From an uncultured Allorhizobium sp. (lineage in GTDB: Bacteria; Pseudomonadota; Alphaproteobacteria; Rhizobiales; Rhizobiaceae), in NCBI GenBank assembly GCA_958439205.1, contig OY288189.1, positions 761,960-825,959 of the forward strand: a stretch of DNA of 64,000 nucleotides. The letters are read 5' to 3'. Positions within the stretch are counted from its first letter, which is position 1. The number at the start of each line of letters is the position of its first letter. The translations under genes and the position numbers were made by a program. Shown here in pieces: positions 1 to 8,602 of this stretch. The notes beneath the pieces are model-generated. The model ran no database searches. It was not told where the DNA came from and worked only from the letters and a program-made list of their open reading frames with translations.

Positions 1-407
1 ACCAGCCCTTCAAGGGTGCGATCACCGGTCGCGTGAACGGCGTCCTTCTCTCCAACCAGTCCGGTGAAGCCGTCGCCTATGCGATGTTCAACCTGGAAGA
101 TCGCGGCCCGATGATCATCGAGCCAGGCGAGAAGGTCTATGCCGGCATGATCATCGGCATTCACACGCGTGACAACGACCTTGAGGTCAACGTTCTCAAG
201 GGCAAGCAGCTGACCAACATTCGTTCGGCCGGCAAGGACGAAGCCGTCAAGCTCACCCCGCCGATCCGCATGACGCTCGACCGCGCGCTGTCCTGGATCC
301 AGGACGACGAACTGATGGAAGTCACGCCGAAGTCGATCCGCCTGCGCAAGATGTTCCTCGATGCGAACGACCGCAAGCGCATGGAAAAGTCGAAGGCTGC
401 TATCTGA
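1..407 (+). CDS. typA: GTP-binding protein TypA/BipA, C-terminal end (5' partial)
   Basis: This is the last ~134 residues of a translational GTPase; the gene enters from the left edge, with codons in frame from base 3. TypA/BipA binds ribosomes and helps 50S assembly and stress growth. The GTPase domain lies outside the window. What is visible is the family's typical C-terminal domain, including RNGVLLSNQSGE-like sequence, NLEDRGPM, GMIIGIHTRDNDLEVN, KDEAVKLTPP and the closing stretch EVTPKSIRLRK, which are highly characteristic. The gene ends at a TGA (405-407) and a strong intrinsic terminator follows at 441. Family assignment is secure; nothing can be said about the missing N-terminus. Confidence 0.95.
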   Translation, partial: QPFKGAITGRVNGVLLSNQSGEAVAYAMFNLEDRGPMIIEPGEKVYAGMIIGIHTRDNDLEVNVLKGKQLTNIRSAGKDEAVKLTPPIRMTLDRALSWIQDDELMEVTPKSIRLRKMFLDANDRKRMEKSKAAI

Positions 408-440
408 GGCGCAAGTCTCTGAAAATATGTATCGTTTTGA

Positions 441-470
441 AACCCCGGTCTTCCAGGCCGGGGTTTTGTT
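441..470 (+). terminator. Intrinsic terminator of typA
   Basis: A 10-bp stem (441-450 with 456-465, including one G-T pair) closes a 5-base loop. It is followed directly by TTTTGTTTGT. It sits 33 bases after the typA stop codon, as expected for a Rho-independent terminator. Confidence 0.85.
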
Positions 471-504
471 TGTGCATCCCCCTCCTTCTGCCTTGCGAGT
501 AATC

Positions 505-519
505 TTAAAAAAGCGTTAA
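505..519. promoter_or_regulatory. Candidate CtrA-binding site (TTAA-N7-TTAA)
   Basis: TTAA at 505-508 and TTAA at 516-519 are separated by exactly 7 bases, the consensus spacing for the cell-cycle regulator CtrA in alphaproteobacteria. The site is 74 bases before the GNAT gene start at 593. The match is by eye; the surrounding DNA is somewhat AT-rich, so chance occurrence is possible. Confidence 0.4.
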
Positions 520-592
520 ATTTTCCCCGTGGGCCGATGCAGGTCCAGGCTCCGCGTCTCCTCAGTCGGGCGCGCCAGGGTGGGTTTACGTT

Positions 593-1099
593 ATGAAGAC
601 GTTGTCGATCGACATGCGCTTGGCAGGTCCCGGTGATGCCGCAGCGATCGCTGACGCTCACCGCAATGCCTGGACACACGCCTATTCCGGCATCATTCCC
701 TATCGTGCCCTGACCCGGATGATCGAGCGCCGCGGCGAAAGCTGGTGGCGCAAGGCGACGCGTGGTCCCGCCACCATCCTGCTTGCCGAGGTGGCCGGCA
801 CGGTCGCCGGCTATGCCTCACTTGGCTATAACCGCGCCCGCGCCTTGCCGCATGAAGGCGAGATCTACGAGATTTACCTGAGGCCCGAATATCAGGGCAT
901 CGGCCTCGGATATCAGCTGTTCCATGAGGCAAAGCGCACGCTGAAATCGCTCGGCTGCAACGGCATGGTCGTCTGGTGCCTTGAGGACAGCGAGATTGCC
1001 GCCAATTTCTTCCGCTCGAATGGCGGCGTGGATGCCGTCGAAGGCATGGAAGACTTCGACGATGTGCATCTGAAGAAGCTCGGCTTCATCTGGAACTGA
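593..1099 (+). CDS. GNAT-family N-acetyltransferase
   Basis: A 168-residue protein with the GNAT fold. It has a beta strand EGEIYEIYL followed by the acetyl-CoA pyrophosphate-binding loop QGIGLG (residues 101-106, the Q/RxxGxG/A motif) and a helix. These enzymes transfer an acetyl group from acetyl-CoA to an amine on a small molecule or protein; the acceptor cannot be read from the sequence. The gene stands alone between the typA terminator and a convergent secreted-protein gene. A candidate CtrA site lies 74 bases upstream. A start at the second ATG (614) is possible. The family is secure; the substrate is unknown. Confidence 0.85.
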   Translation: MKTLSIDMRLAGPGDAAAIADAHRNAWTHAYSGIIPYRALTRMIERRGESWWRKATRGPATILLAEVAGTVAGYASLGYNRARALPHEGEIYEIYLRPEYQGIGLGYQLFHEAKRTLKSLGCNGMVVWCLEDSEIAANFFRSNGGVDAVEGMEDFDDVHLKKLGFIWN

Positions 1100-1113
1100 C
1101 CGAACGCTCCGGT

Positions 1114-1740
1114 CTATTCCACCACATATCCCTCCGGCCAGCTGAACGTCCTGTCGCTGGTCAATTGGCCACGCGCGCCATACCAGGCCGGTGCCTGCAT
1201 CCCGCAATCGAACCCGGTCGTAACCTGGTCTGCCACCTGGCGGGCCAGGAGGTTGGCATTGGCATTGGCCTTCGCATCGACCATTCCGACAAAGCATGAG
1301 CCCGGATAATCAGGGGTCGCGACGCGGGAGATGACCAGAACCTGGCCCGTGCTTTCCGGGCTGGATGACCCGTCCGGACCAGGGTTTTCGATGAACCAGC
1401 GCAGGATGGCCGCGAAGGGCTTGCCGGACGCATCCCGCCGCCATTCGATCTTGTCATGCACCCGGTTGAAGGCGCTGAAACTCTCGAAAGCGCCGTGCTG
1501 CAGTTCGCGGTCGACGGGACCAAAGAGTACGCTCTGGCGCAGGTCGCCCTCTTTGAAATGCACCGCCAGACCCTTGAAGCCGTTGCACAGCAAGCTGGCA
1601 CCCAACGCATCGGCTTCGATGGTCTGGCAGTTGTCGAGGTCGAGATCGGTATAGGCGCTGTCGTTCGCCTGGGCTGCCGTCGCCCAGAGCGTATTTGCGG
1701 CAAGGAGTACTGCGAGCGGCAAAGGGCTGGTGGCATGCAT
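1114..1740 (-). CDS. Secreted conserved hypothetical protein
   Basis: I do not recognise a domain in this 208-residue protein. It begins with a hydrophobic segment and an AQA-like cleavage site near residue 25, consistent with Sec export to the periplasm. The mature part has four cysteines (38 and 52, then one in a GSCFVG context and one in FDCGMQ), which could form two disulfides. It is convergent with the GNAT gene (14 bases between stop codons) and divergent from ppa. No function is proposed. Reality as a gene is supported by a full-length frame with good codon usage and a clear signal peptide. Confidence 0.7.
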   Translation of the reverse strand: MHATSPLPLAVLLAANTLWATAAQANDSAYTDLDLDNCQTIEADALGASLLCNGFKGLAVHFKEGDLRQSVLFGPVDRELQHGAFESFSAFNRVHDKIEWRRDASGKPFAAILRWFIENPGPDGSSSPESTGQVLVISRVATPDYPGSCFVGMVDAKANANANLLARQVADQVTTGFDCGMQAPAWYGARGQLTSDRTFSWPEGYVVE

Positions 1741-1860
1741 CGTCTGGCATCCTCGTATTCCACCGGCGGGGCGGAGGGGCTTCTCCCAAAGCCGTGTTGC
1801 ATTGCGCCATATTTCGCATTAGGTAGCGCAGGAATTCAACACTCTACGGGGTCCAATAAT

Positions 1861-2397
1861 ATGCGTATTGATGCAATTGCCATCGGCAAGAACCCGCCGG
1901 AAGACATCAACGTCATCGTCGAAGTTCCTGTCGGCGGCCAGCCGATCAAGTATGAGATGGACAAGGACGCCGGCACGCTGGTCGTCGACCGCTTCCTCTA
2001 CACCCCGATGACCTATCCGGGCAATTACGGCTTCGTGCCGCACACGCTCTGCAAGGACGGCGACCCGCTCGACGTTCTGATCTGCAACACGCGCCCGCTC
2101 GTTCCGGGCTGCGTCATCAATGTTCGCCCGATCGGCGTGATGATGATGGAAGACGATGGCGGCATGGACGAGAAGATCCTCGCTGTTCCGGTTCCGAAGC
2201 TGACGCGTCGCTACGACAAGATCGCCAACTACACGGATCTTCCGGAAATCACGCTCAAGCAGATCCAGCACTTCTTCGAGCACTACAAGGATCTGGAGCC
2301 CGGCAAGTGGGTGAAGATCGGCGACTGGATGGATGTCGATGCTGCAAAGCAGATCATCCTGGACTCGATCCAGCGCGCCAAGGACGAAGGCAAGTAA
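1861..2397 (+). CDS. ppa: Inorganic pyrophosphatase
   Basis: This 178-residue soluble family I pyrophosphatase hydrolyses pyrophosphate to phosphate and so drives biosynthetic reactions in the cytoplasm. The signature loop DGDPLDVLI (residues 66-74) carries the metal-binding aspartates D66, D68 and D71. The YPGNYGFVP motif (residues 52-60) and the later KxxRRYDKI lysine/arginine region are also present. Length matches the bacterial family (~175 aa). The ATG at 1861 is the natural start; an upstream in-frame extension lacks homology. Its terminator appears to lie inside the convergent DUF167 gene. Confidence 0.96.
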   Translation: MRIDAIAIGKNPPEDINVIVEVPVGGQPIKYEMDKDAGTLVVDRFLYTPMTYPGNYGFVPHTLCKDGDPLDVLICNTRPLVPGCVINVRPIGVMMMEDDGGMDEKILAVPVPKLTRRYDKIANYTDLPEITLKQIQHFFEHYKDLEPGKWVKIGDWMDVDAAKQIILDSIQRAKDEGK

Positions 2398-2399
2398 GC

Positions 2400-2714
2400 T
2401 CAGGCTGAAGCCAGCGCTTCTATCCGCGATTGCAAATCCTCCGGGTCGCCCTCGATCCGGAGGATTTTTTGTCTCGAGCTTTCGCCCGAGACAACAGATA
2501 TCGAGGACTTCGGGACCTTCAGGGCTTTCGAAAGCAGGGCGACAAGGGCCTTGTTGGCCTTGCCCTTTTCCGGCACGGCGGTCACGCGCGCCTTGAGATG
2601 CGCCAGACCGTCAGCGGCAACCTCCACCCCGTCAAACGCATCGCGCCCGCCGTTCGGTGTCAGCCGGACGGCGAGCAGGATATGGTCATTGCCAATACGG
2701 CAGGGGCTTGTCAC
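2400..2714 (-). CDS. DUF167 (YggU-type) family protein
   Basis: A 104-residue small cytoplasmic protein of the DUF167/COG1872 family. Recognisable blocks are [34 protein letters not shown] and the C-terminal [17 protein letters not shown]. The function of the family is not established. I place the start at GTG 2714, which overlaps the yggT stop as GTGA, giving translational coupling; longer in-frame extensions run back through yggT and look like noncoding shadow. YggT-YggU pairs are common neighbours. Its 3' end carries, on the other strand, the ppa terminator hairpin. Confidence 0.85.
   Translation of the reverse strand: MTSPCRIGNDHILLAVRLTPNGGRDAFDGVEVAADGLAHLKARVTAVPEKGKANKALVALLSKALKVPKSSISVVSGESSRQKILRIEGDPEDLQSRIEALASA
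2434..2471 (+). terminator. Intrinsic terminator of ppa, embedded in the opposing gene
   Basis: An 11-bp perfect stem (2434-2444 with 2457-2467) and a 12-base loop are followed by further Ts. It begins 37 bases after the ppa stop, but the DNA is also coding sequence for the last third of the convergent DUF167 gene. Confidence 0.7.
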
Positions 2715-3001
2715 GCCACCAGCGGGTAGATGCTGTTCCAGAGGAAGGAACGCAGGAAGAAGATGATCAGCAGCAAGACGATCGGCGAGATGTCGATGCC
2801 GCCAAGATCCGGCATGAAGCGGCGGATCGGGCGCAGCACTGGCTCGGTGACGTTGTAGAAGAACTGTCCAAGCGTCGCCACGAAGCGATTGCTGGAGTTG
2901 ATCACGTTGAAGGCAAAGAGCCAGGAGAAGATGGCACTGCCGATCAGAATCCAGGTGAAGATGCTCAAGGCAAGGTCGATCGTCTGAAACAGTGCGTACA
3001 T
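2711..3001 (-). CDS. yggT: YggT-family membrane protein
   Basis: A 96-residue integral membrane protein with two hydrophobic segments (about residues 3-28 and 65-88). Between them is the family motif [23 protein letters not shown]. YggT proteins are conserved in bacteria and plastids; they are implicated in membrane or osmotic functions and in cell-shape processes, but the exact role is not settled. It is the first gene of a two-gene unit with the DUF167 gene, whose start overlaps its stop codon by four bases. Confidence 0.9.
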   Translation of the reverse strand: MYALFQTIDLALSIFTWILIGSAIFSWLFAFNVINSSNRFVATLGQFFYNVTEPVLRPIRRFMPDLGGIDISPIVLLLIIFFLRSFLWNSIYPLVA

Positions 3002-3128
3002 TCAGGTCTCCATTTCTCGGTTGACAGAGATGTAGACATTGGCGACTTAACGGACAAGTGGATGGGGCCCACGCAATCCGAATCATGTTTAACGGCGGGC
3101 CTGCCCCCGCAGTCCAAGGTATTGTTCG

Positions 3129-4376
3129 ATGCACGCCTCCTCAGCCGACGACCGTTTTGCTGCGTTCCGGCATTCTTCCTACACGCGCTTCTTCTTTGCC
3201 CGCTTCCTCGGCGCCTTCGCCACCCAGATCCTCAGCGTCTCGGTCGGTTGGCAGATGTACGACATGACGGGGAATGTCTTCTATCTCGGCCTGATCGGTC
3301 TCGTGCAGTTTCTGCCCTCGCTCTTGCTGATCCTGGTGACCGGCTCCGTGGCCGACCGGTATAATCGTCGTGCCATCGTTTCCATCTGCATGATCGTCAG
3401 CGCCATCTGTGCCGGCGCGTTGCTTGGGCTGACGATTGCCGACGCTTTCGAGCCGACCATTGTCTTTGCCATTCTCGTTGTCTTCGGCGTCGAGCGCGCC
3501 TTTGCAGCGCCTGCGGTGCAGTCGCTTGCGCCCAATCTGGTGCCGCAAAAGGATCTGTCGAACGCTGTCGCGTGGAATTCATCTTCCTGGCAGACCGCTT
3601 CGATTGTCGGTCCCGTCGCCGGCGGCCTGCTCTACGGAGCCAGTCCCGTCGTTGCCTATTCCGTGTCCTTCGGCTTCTTTGCGGCCGCTGCGATCCTCGT
3701 CTTCCTGGTCAAACGTCCGCCGCAGCGGAAGTCCGAAAAGGCTGTGACCCTCGATACGCTGTTTGCTGGGTTCCGCTTCATCTTCGGTGAAAAGGTCGTG
3801 CTGGGTGCGATTTCGCTCGATCTGTTCGCGGTGCTGCTCGGTGGCGCCGTGGCCCTGATGCCGGTCTTTGCGCGGGACATTCTCGATCTCGGCCCCTGGG
3901 GCCTTGGCCTTCTGCGTGCCGCGCCCGGGATCGGCGCCATCATCGTCGCGATCGCGCTGGCAAGCTTCCCCATCCGCCACAATGCTGGAACCTTCATGTT
4001 CATCGGCGTCGCCCTCTTCGGCGTCGGGACGATCCTGTTCGGCTTCTCCGAGACGGCCTGGCTGTCGATCTTCGCGCTGATGCTGATGGGCGCCGCCGAC
4101 ATGGCGTCGGTCTATGTGCGCGAGACGTTGATTGCGCTCTGGACGCCGGACGAGGTGCGTGGCCGGGTCAATGCGGTCAATATGGTTTTTGTCGGCGCTT
4201 CAAACGAACTCGGTGAGTTCCGGGCCGGCACCATGGCGCATTTCATCGGGCCGGTGCCTGCCGTCGTGCTTGGTGGCTTCGGGACGCTCGCCGTTGCTGC
4301 GGTCTGGGCGCTCGGCTTCCCGCAATTGCGCAAGATCGACAGTCTGGAAGCGCCGGAGCGTCACGAAGCCCGCTGA
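3129..4376 (+). CDS. MFS transporter, EntS-like (MFS_3) exporter
   Basis: A 415-residue major facilitator with about 12 membrane helices. The loop-2 signature is present in the form GSVADRYNRRAI, and the N-terminal R-F-L-G-A-F-A-T-Q-I-L-S-V-S-V-G-W-Q-Y pattern is typical of the EntS/MFS_3 group of drug or siderophore exporters. Substrate is not predictable. It is a single gene, divergent from yggT. Its last 16 bases overlap the end of the convergent amidotransferase gene, so the two 3' ends share coding DNA. There is no room for separate terminators between them. Confidence 0.88.
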   Translation: MHASSADDRFAAFRHSSYTRFFFARFLGAFATQILSVSVGWQMYDMTGNVFYLGLIGLVQFLPSLLLILVTGSVADRYNRRAIVSICMIVSAICAGALLGLTIADAFEPTIVFAILVVFGVERAFAAPAVQSLAPNLVPQKDLSNAVAWNSSSWQTASIVGPVAGGLLYGASPVVAYSVSFGFFAAAAILVFLVKRPPQRKSEKAVTLDTLFAGFRFIFGEKVVLGAISLDLFAVLLGGAVALMPVFARDILDLGPWGLGLLRAAPGIGAIIVAIALASFPIRHNAGTFMFIGVALFGVGTILFGFSETAWLSIFALMLMGAADMASVYVRETLIALWTPDEVRGRVNAVNMVFVGASNELGEFRAGTMAHFIGPVPAVVLGGFGTLAVAAVWALGFPQLRKIDSLEAPERHEAR

Positions 4377-5095
4377 TCGCGATTGAAGATCAGGTCGAGG
4401 TAATCGGAGAGCCAGGCACGCAGCGGCGCGTCGAAGATCATCCGGCCTTCCAGATGTTCGCGCCCCTGCTGGGCATTCGGTAGCACGAAACGATGCGCAC
4501 CATGGACCACCCAGCGGTGCATCATGGCGCGGGTCAATTCGGCATGGAACTGCACCGCCCAGGCATTCTCACCATAGCGAAAGGCCTGGTTCGGATATAT
4601 GTCTCCGGTCGCCAGCAGTTTGGCGCCCTGTGGCAGGCTGAAGCCCTCGCGGTGGAAGTGATAGACCATCTTCGGCCAGTGCATCAGCAAGCGGCCATGT
4701 TCGGTCGGCTTGATCGGATACCAGCCGATTTCGGTGCGCTCATCCCGGTCGGCCTCCACCTTGCCGCCGAGGTGACGGACCAGCATCTGGGCGCCAAGGC
4801 AGATGCCGAGGAACGGTTTGTTTTCCTTGAGCGGCACATCGAGCCAGTTGATTTCGGTCTTGATGTAGTCGTCGGGATCGTTCGCACTCATCGGACCGCC
4901 AAAGACGACAGCGCCTGCATGGTCCGCCAAGGTTTTTGGCAGAGCCTGCCCAAGCACCGGACGGCGGATGTCGAGAGGATAGCCTTTCTCCTCAAGCATC
5001 TGGCCGACACGGCCGGGGCTCGATCGCTCCTGGTGCAGGACGATCAGAACAGGCTGCTTGCGATCGCGCGGGCGCGATCGTTCGTCACTTGGCAT
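4361..5095 (-). CDS. Class I glutamine amidotransferase domain protein
   Basis: A 244-residue stand-alone amidotransferase. The nucleophile elbow LGICLGAQ places Cys99, and VQFHAE gives His184 and Glu186, completing the triad that hydrolyses glutamine or a related gamma-glutamyl substrate. Similar proteins (COG0518) are often annotated as GMP synthase-like, but there is no synthetase domain here. The ATG at 5095 is chosen because it overlaps the end of the terB gene by 11 bases and follows the operon; the longer frame upstream is shadow. It is the last gene of the hemCD-mic60-hemY-terB run. The true substrate is unknown. Confidence 0.85.
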   Translation of the reverse strand: MPSDERSRPRDRKQPVLIVLHQERSSPGRVGQMLEEKGYPLDIRRPVLGQALPKTLADHAGAVVFGGPMSANDPDDYIKTEINWLDVPLKENKPFLGICLGAQMLVRHLGGKVEADRDERTEIGWYPIKPTEHGRLLMHWPKMVYHFHREGFSLPQGAKLLATGDIYPNQAFRYGENAWAVQFHAELTRAMMHRWVVHGAHRFVLPNAQQGREHLEGRMIFDAPLRAWLSDYLDLIFNRDQRAS

Positions 5096-5564
5096 CGTCG
5101 ATCGCTCCAAGGCCGGCTCGTTCGGCGGCTTCCAGCCGTTGGACGATGCGTTCACGCCCGGATACGCCGAGCAGGTCGGCGACCCGCCAGATGGCATGGT
5201 CTTCCATCTCGCTGCGGCTGCCGTCTGCGTAGACGATGTCCCAGAGGATACCGACCAGATGTTGGCGCTCGTCTTCGTTCAGCTGTCGCTTCAGTTCGGT
5301 GGTGAAGCGGTAGTAATCGACTGCCTCGCTCTCGGCGTCCTGACCGGCCGCGATCAAGGCGTCGAGATCGCTTTCTTCGAGCCCGTATTCCTCCTTGAGG
5401 ATTTCCCGGAGCTTCGCCTTCTCGGCGTCGCGGACGATGCCGTCCGCTTCCATCACCTGGAGACAGAGGGCGGCAACGGCAATCCGGGGATCGTCAGGTG
5501 CAAAGACCGCCTTGGGGCGGTCCTGCATTACGGATTGGAAGAAGGATTGCAGGCGGTCGAGCAT
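5085..5564 (-). CDS. TerB-family (tellurite resistance TerB-like) protein
   Basis: A 159-residue, mostly helical cytoplasmic protein. It carries the paired TerB repeats with acidic metal-binding turns: LQVMEADGIVRDAE in the first half and DIVYADGSRSEMED in the second. TerB-like domains are found in stress and membrane-associated assemblies, and the function in alphaproteobacteria is not known. It lies 11 bases downstream of hemY on the same strand and overlaps the amidotransferase start, so it is almost certainly co-transcribed with the heme/Mic60 genes. Confidence 0.85.
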   Translation of the reverse strand: MLDRLQSFFQSVMQDRPKAVFAPDDPRIAVAALCLQVMEADGIVRDAEKAKLREILKEEYGLEESDLDALIAAGQDAESEAVDYYRFTTELKRQLNEDERQHLVGILWDIVYADGSRSEMEDHAIWRVADLLGVSGRERIVQRLEAAERAGLGAIDDAK

Positions 5565-5575
5565 GCCGGTTCCTG

Positions 5576-7240
5576 TCAGAAGAGTTTCAGGCGGGTCTTG
5601 GGTTCTGGTGCTGCGAGCGCCGGATCCTTGACGCCGGGATCATCGGGAGGGCGACCGAAGAAGGGTTCGACGACCGCTGGCTCCTTTGCGGGCATGCTGT
5701 CCTTCGACGCATCGACCGCAGGGGCCTCCTGCTTGGTCGGCTTCGCCAGAGGCGGCTCCGGGTCTGCTAATTTCGGTGAAACATCACCTTCGATCACTGG
5801 CCCCTTTGTCTCCACCACCTTCGGGCGTGTCGGCTCGACCACAGGCTCGGGCTTGGCTGCAGTTTCCGTCCGCGCGACAGGCGGAAGGGATGCGAGCGCT
5901 TTCTCGCCTTGGGATGCTGTGCCTTCCTCGATCGGGCCGGCCAACTGGTCGAAGGGCGTCTTCCACTCGAAGGCGTCGAGGCGGCCGGTAACCGGTGAGA
6001 TCGGCATCCAGCGCTCCGACACATGGCCGTCGGCCACCCAGGACGGATCGCGCGGTGCTTTGAGCGCCTGACCCATCCAATGGCGAATACGGCCCTGGTC
6101 GCCGGTCTCCGCTTCCTCGATGTCGGCGAGCAGCAGATAGACGCGTTCGCGCGAGGCGATGCGTGCCGCTGCTTCGGCCTTGGCGCGGGCCTTCTTGAAG
6201 TCCTGCGTATCGAGCGCTGCTTCCGCCACCGCGAGCAGGGACTCGTAGTTGTTCGGCTTCAGAGCTTCCAGCTTTTCCGCCTTCTTGAGCCGGTCCACCG
6301 CGCTGTCGCCACTACGGGCACGGACATAGGCTCGCGCGATTTCCGGATGCGGCTCGATCTTCCAGACCTGCTCCAGGGTGTTCGACGCCTTGCGCAGATT
6401 GTCTTCGCGCATGTAAGCCTTTGCAGCGACGATGGCCGCAGGCACCAGATCCTTGGCGAGTTTCAACGCCTTCAAGGCGCTGTCGCGCGCACCGGCCGGA
6501 TCGGCTTCCAGCTGGTCTTCAGCCTTTGCGGTGAGCAGAACCGCCTTCAGGCGCTCGGCTTCATGACGTTCAAGGACATGGGCGATCTTCTGCTGATCGA
6601 GCAGGCGTATCGCATCGTCCCAATGGCCGGCGCGGCAGCGATGTTCCAGCGTCGCCTTGGCTGCCCATGGCAGATAAGGTGCCGCCTCTGCTGCGGTTTC
6701 GGCATATTGCCGGGCGGCCTCATGCGCGCCCAGACGGTTCGCTTCCACGTAAAGACCGCGCAGGCCGAGCTCCCGGGTCTCGGGATCCTCCGACATCTCC
6801 TGGAACAGGCGACGCGCCTCGTCGTGACGGCCTTCGATCAGTGCAGCCTGGGCGTCAAGCACGCGGATCAATGGTTCTTGGTCGGCGCGGATCAGGCCAC
6901 GGGCGCGGGCGCTCATCTTGCGGGCGAGAATGGCATTGCCGGCGCCGGCTGCGATCAGGCCGGTGGATATCGCCTGATAGCCACGGTCCCGTTTGCGGGC
7001 GCGGAAAAAGCGGCGGACCGAATGGGGCGAGGTCCACAACGTGCGGAGCAGCCACCATAGCAGCATGAGGGTGGCGACGAGGGCGAACAGCGCCGTCACC
7101 GCGACGATGAGATCGGTATTGTATTGTTGGCCTTCCCAGATCAGCGAGATTTCGCCGGGACGATCGGCCACCCAGGAAAAACCGAAGCCTAGCGCCAGGA
7201 TGAAGCCGAAGAAAAAGAGGATCTTGAGGATGGTGGTCAT
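5576..7240 (-). CDS. hemY: HemY-family TPR membrane protein
   Basis: A 554-residue protein with two N-terminal membrane helices (about residues 4-20 and 42-66), the HemY N-terminal domain (VADRPGEISLIWEG region), a long array of TPR-like helices to about residue 400, and a disordered Pro/Glu/Lys-rich C-terminus. In proteobacteria HemY is linked by gene order to heme synthesis and is thought to organise membrane-associated enzymes. It is not the unrelated protoporphyrinogen oxidase of Bacillus that has the same name. It lies 3 bases after the Mic60 gene, a synteny conserved in alphaproteobacteria. Confidence 0.9.
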   Translation of the reverse strand: MTTILKILFFFGFILALGFGFSWVADRPGEISLIWEGQQYNTDLIVAVTALFALVATLMLLWWLLRTLWTSPHSVRRFFRARKRDRGYQAISTGLIAAGAGNAILARKMSARARGLIRADQEPLIRVLDAQAALIEGRHDEARRLFQEMSEDPETRELGLRGLYVEANRLGAHEAARQYAETAAEAAPYLPWAAKATLEHRCRAGHWDDAIRLLDQQKIAHVLERHEAERLKAVLLTAKAEDQLEADPAGARDSALKALKLAKDLVPAAIVAAKAYMREDNLRKASNTLEQVWKIEPHPEIARAYVRARSGDSAVDRLKKAEKLEALKPNNYESLLAVAEAALDTQDFKKARAKAEAAARIASRERVYLLLADIEEAETGDQGRIRHWMGQALKAPRDPSWVADGHVSERWMPISPVTGRLDAFEWKTPFDQLAGPIEEGTASQGEKALASLPPVARTETAAKPEPVVEPTRPKVVETKGPVIEGDVSPKLADPEPPLAKPTKQEAPAVDASKDSMPAKEPAVVEPFFGRPPDDPGVKDPALAAPEPKTRLKLF

Positions 7241-7243
7241 GCG

Positions 7244-8512
7244 TCAGCCTCCGTTCCCGGCCACAGTCTGGGACAGGGCGGCGGCAACGCGCTCCTCGGC
7301 CTCGATCCTGTTTTTCAGCTTGGTTGAGAACTCGGACGATTGCTGTTTGCCGGCTTCGGGCAGCGTGTCCCATTCAAGGGCAGCTCCCTTGAGGTCGCCG
7401 TTCTGCAGCTTGTTCTCGACGCGGGCAACGATGGCCTCGGGCGTCTCGCCTTCGACATTGCCAACGGGTCGAACCTTGACCAGAGACCGGGCGCTTGCGA
7501 GCAGACGGTCCGTCCAGCCTTCGCCGGTTGCCGGCTGGTTGATGGCGGCCAGGATGTCCTCTGCGACCTGGTTGAAGTCACGAGCAAGATCCGAGCGCGA
7601 CGGCACACCGGCGCTCGCAAGCGGGGTGAGCGCTGCAATTGCCGGGTCTTCCGGCGACACGCTCTTCAGCGCGTCGAGCTCCGACAGGAAGGGGCCGCCG
7701 CGATCGATGGCGGTCTTGAGGCCTGCCAAGGCAATCGCCCGCGCCATTTCTACATCGCTGCGCGGCTCTTCGAGCTTGCGCTCGGCTTCCGTCAGACGGG
7801 TCGTGCTCTGGTCCAGCGCCTGCTTGTTGCTGGCGATTTCGGCACGGAGCGATTCTATTGCCTGTTCAGCCGCGACAAGCTGGGTCTTCAATGCTTCAAC
7901 CGCTGCGGCATCGGCTGCGGGAGCCGAGCTTGCATCTGCAACGCTGGTTTCCAGCGCCGCTATGCGTTCGGCAAGGGCAGGGTCGGTCGCCGGTGCCGCC
8001 GGTTGCGCAGCCAGACGCGCGACGTCGGCTTTGAGGGCGTCCAGCTCTGTCGTATCGATGGCTGGTACTTCGGTCCTCTGCTCCGGTCCGATGCCCGGGA
8101 CAATCCCGGCATATTGCATGCTGCCAGCAAGGGCGAGCGCCACAAGGCCACCGAAGATCCCGGAAGCGACCAGCGTCGAGGTCGGGGGCGACTGGCGGAC
8201 GGGCTCCTTGGCGGGGGCGGCTTCGGTGTTCGCCGTGATGTCGGCGGGCGTATCACTCTCGGGGGCCGATGTGGTTGTTTCCGAGGGCTCAGGCGCCGGT
8301 GTCCAGGGATCGGCAGGCGTATCGGCTGGTGCTTCGCTTGCCGCCGCGGCGTTCGTTGCCGCTTCGTCCGTCACGAAAGACGAGGCTGTGGCATCGGAAT
8401 TCGTGCCCGAGGTGCCATCTTCCCTCGGCGTCGCGGTTTCCTCGGCGGTCAGGTCGATTGTCACCGGATCATCGGTGGCTTTCGATCGACGGGGTGGCTT
8501 TCCGGAAACCAT
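7244..8512 (-). CDS. Alphaproteobacterial Mic60 (mitofilin-like) inner-membrane protein
   Basis: A 422-residue protein with a long acidic, low-complexity cytoplasmic N-terminus, one transmembrane helix at about residues 113-136, a coiled coil (about 150-250, rich in Ala/Glu/Leu), and a helical C-terminal region. This is the architecture of COG4223, the bacterial homologue of mitochondrial Mic60. In photosynthetic alphaproteobacteria Mic60 shapes intracytoplasmic membranes, and its neighbourhood with hemY is conserved. Here it sits between hemD and hemY. Primary sequence is poorly conserved in this family, so the call rests on architecture plus synteny. In a non-photosynthetic rhizobium the role is probably envelope contact or curvature. 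Confidence 0.8.
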   Translation of the reverse strand: MVSGKPPRRSKATDDPVTIDLTAEETATPREDGTSGTNSDATASSFVTDEAATNAAAASEAPADTPADPWTPAPEPSETTTSAPESDTPADITANTEAAPAKEPVRQSPPTSTLVASGIFGGLVALALAGSMQYAGIVPGIGPEQRTEVPAIDTTELDALKADVARLAAQPAAPATDPALAERIAALETSVADASSAPAADAAAVEALKTQLVAAEQAIESLRAEIASNKQALDQSTTRLTEAERKLEEPRSDVEMARAIALAGLKTAIDRGGPFLSELDALKSVSPEDPAIAALTPLASAGVPSRSDLARDFNQVAEDILAAINQPATGEGWTDRLLASARSLVKVRPVGNVEGETPEAIVARVENKLQNGDLKGAALEWDTLPEAGKQQSSEFSTKLKNRIEAEERVAAALSQTVAGNGG

Positions 8513-8602
8513 GGCAACCTCTTCATTTCGCGCGTGTGATTAAACCTAGTCAGTCCTCATGGCGAAGGAAAGGCCTGAGGTTCCATTTCACGCGGCACTG
8601 CA

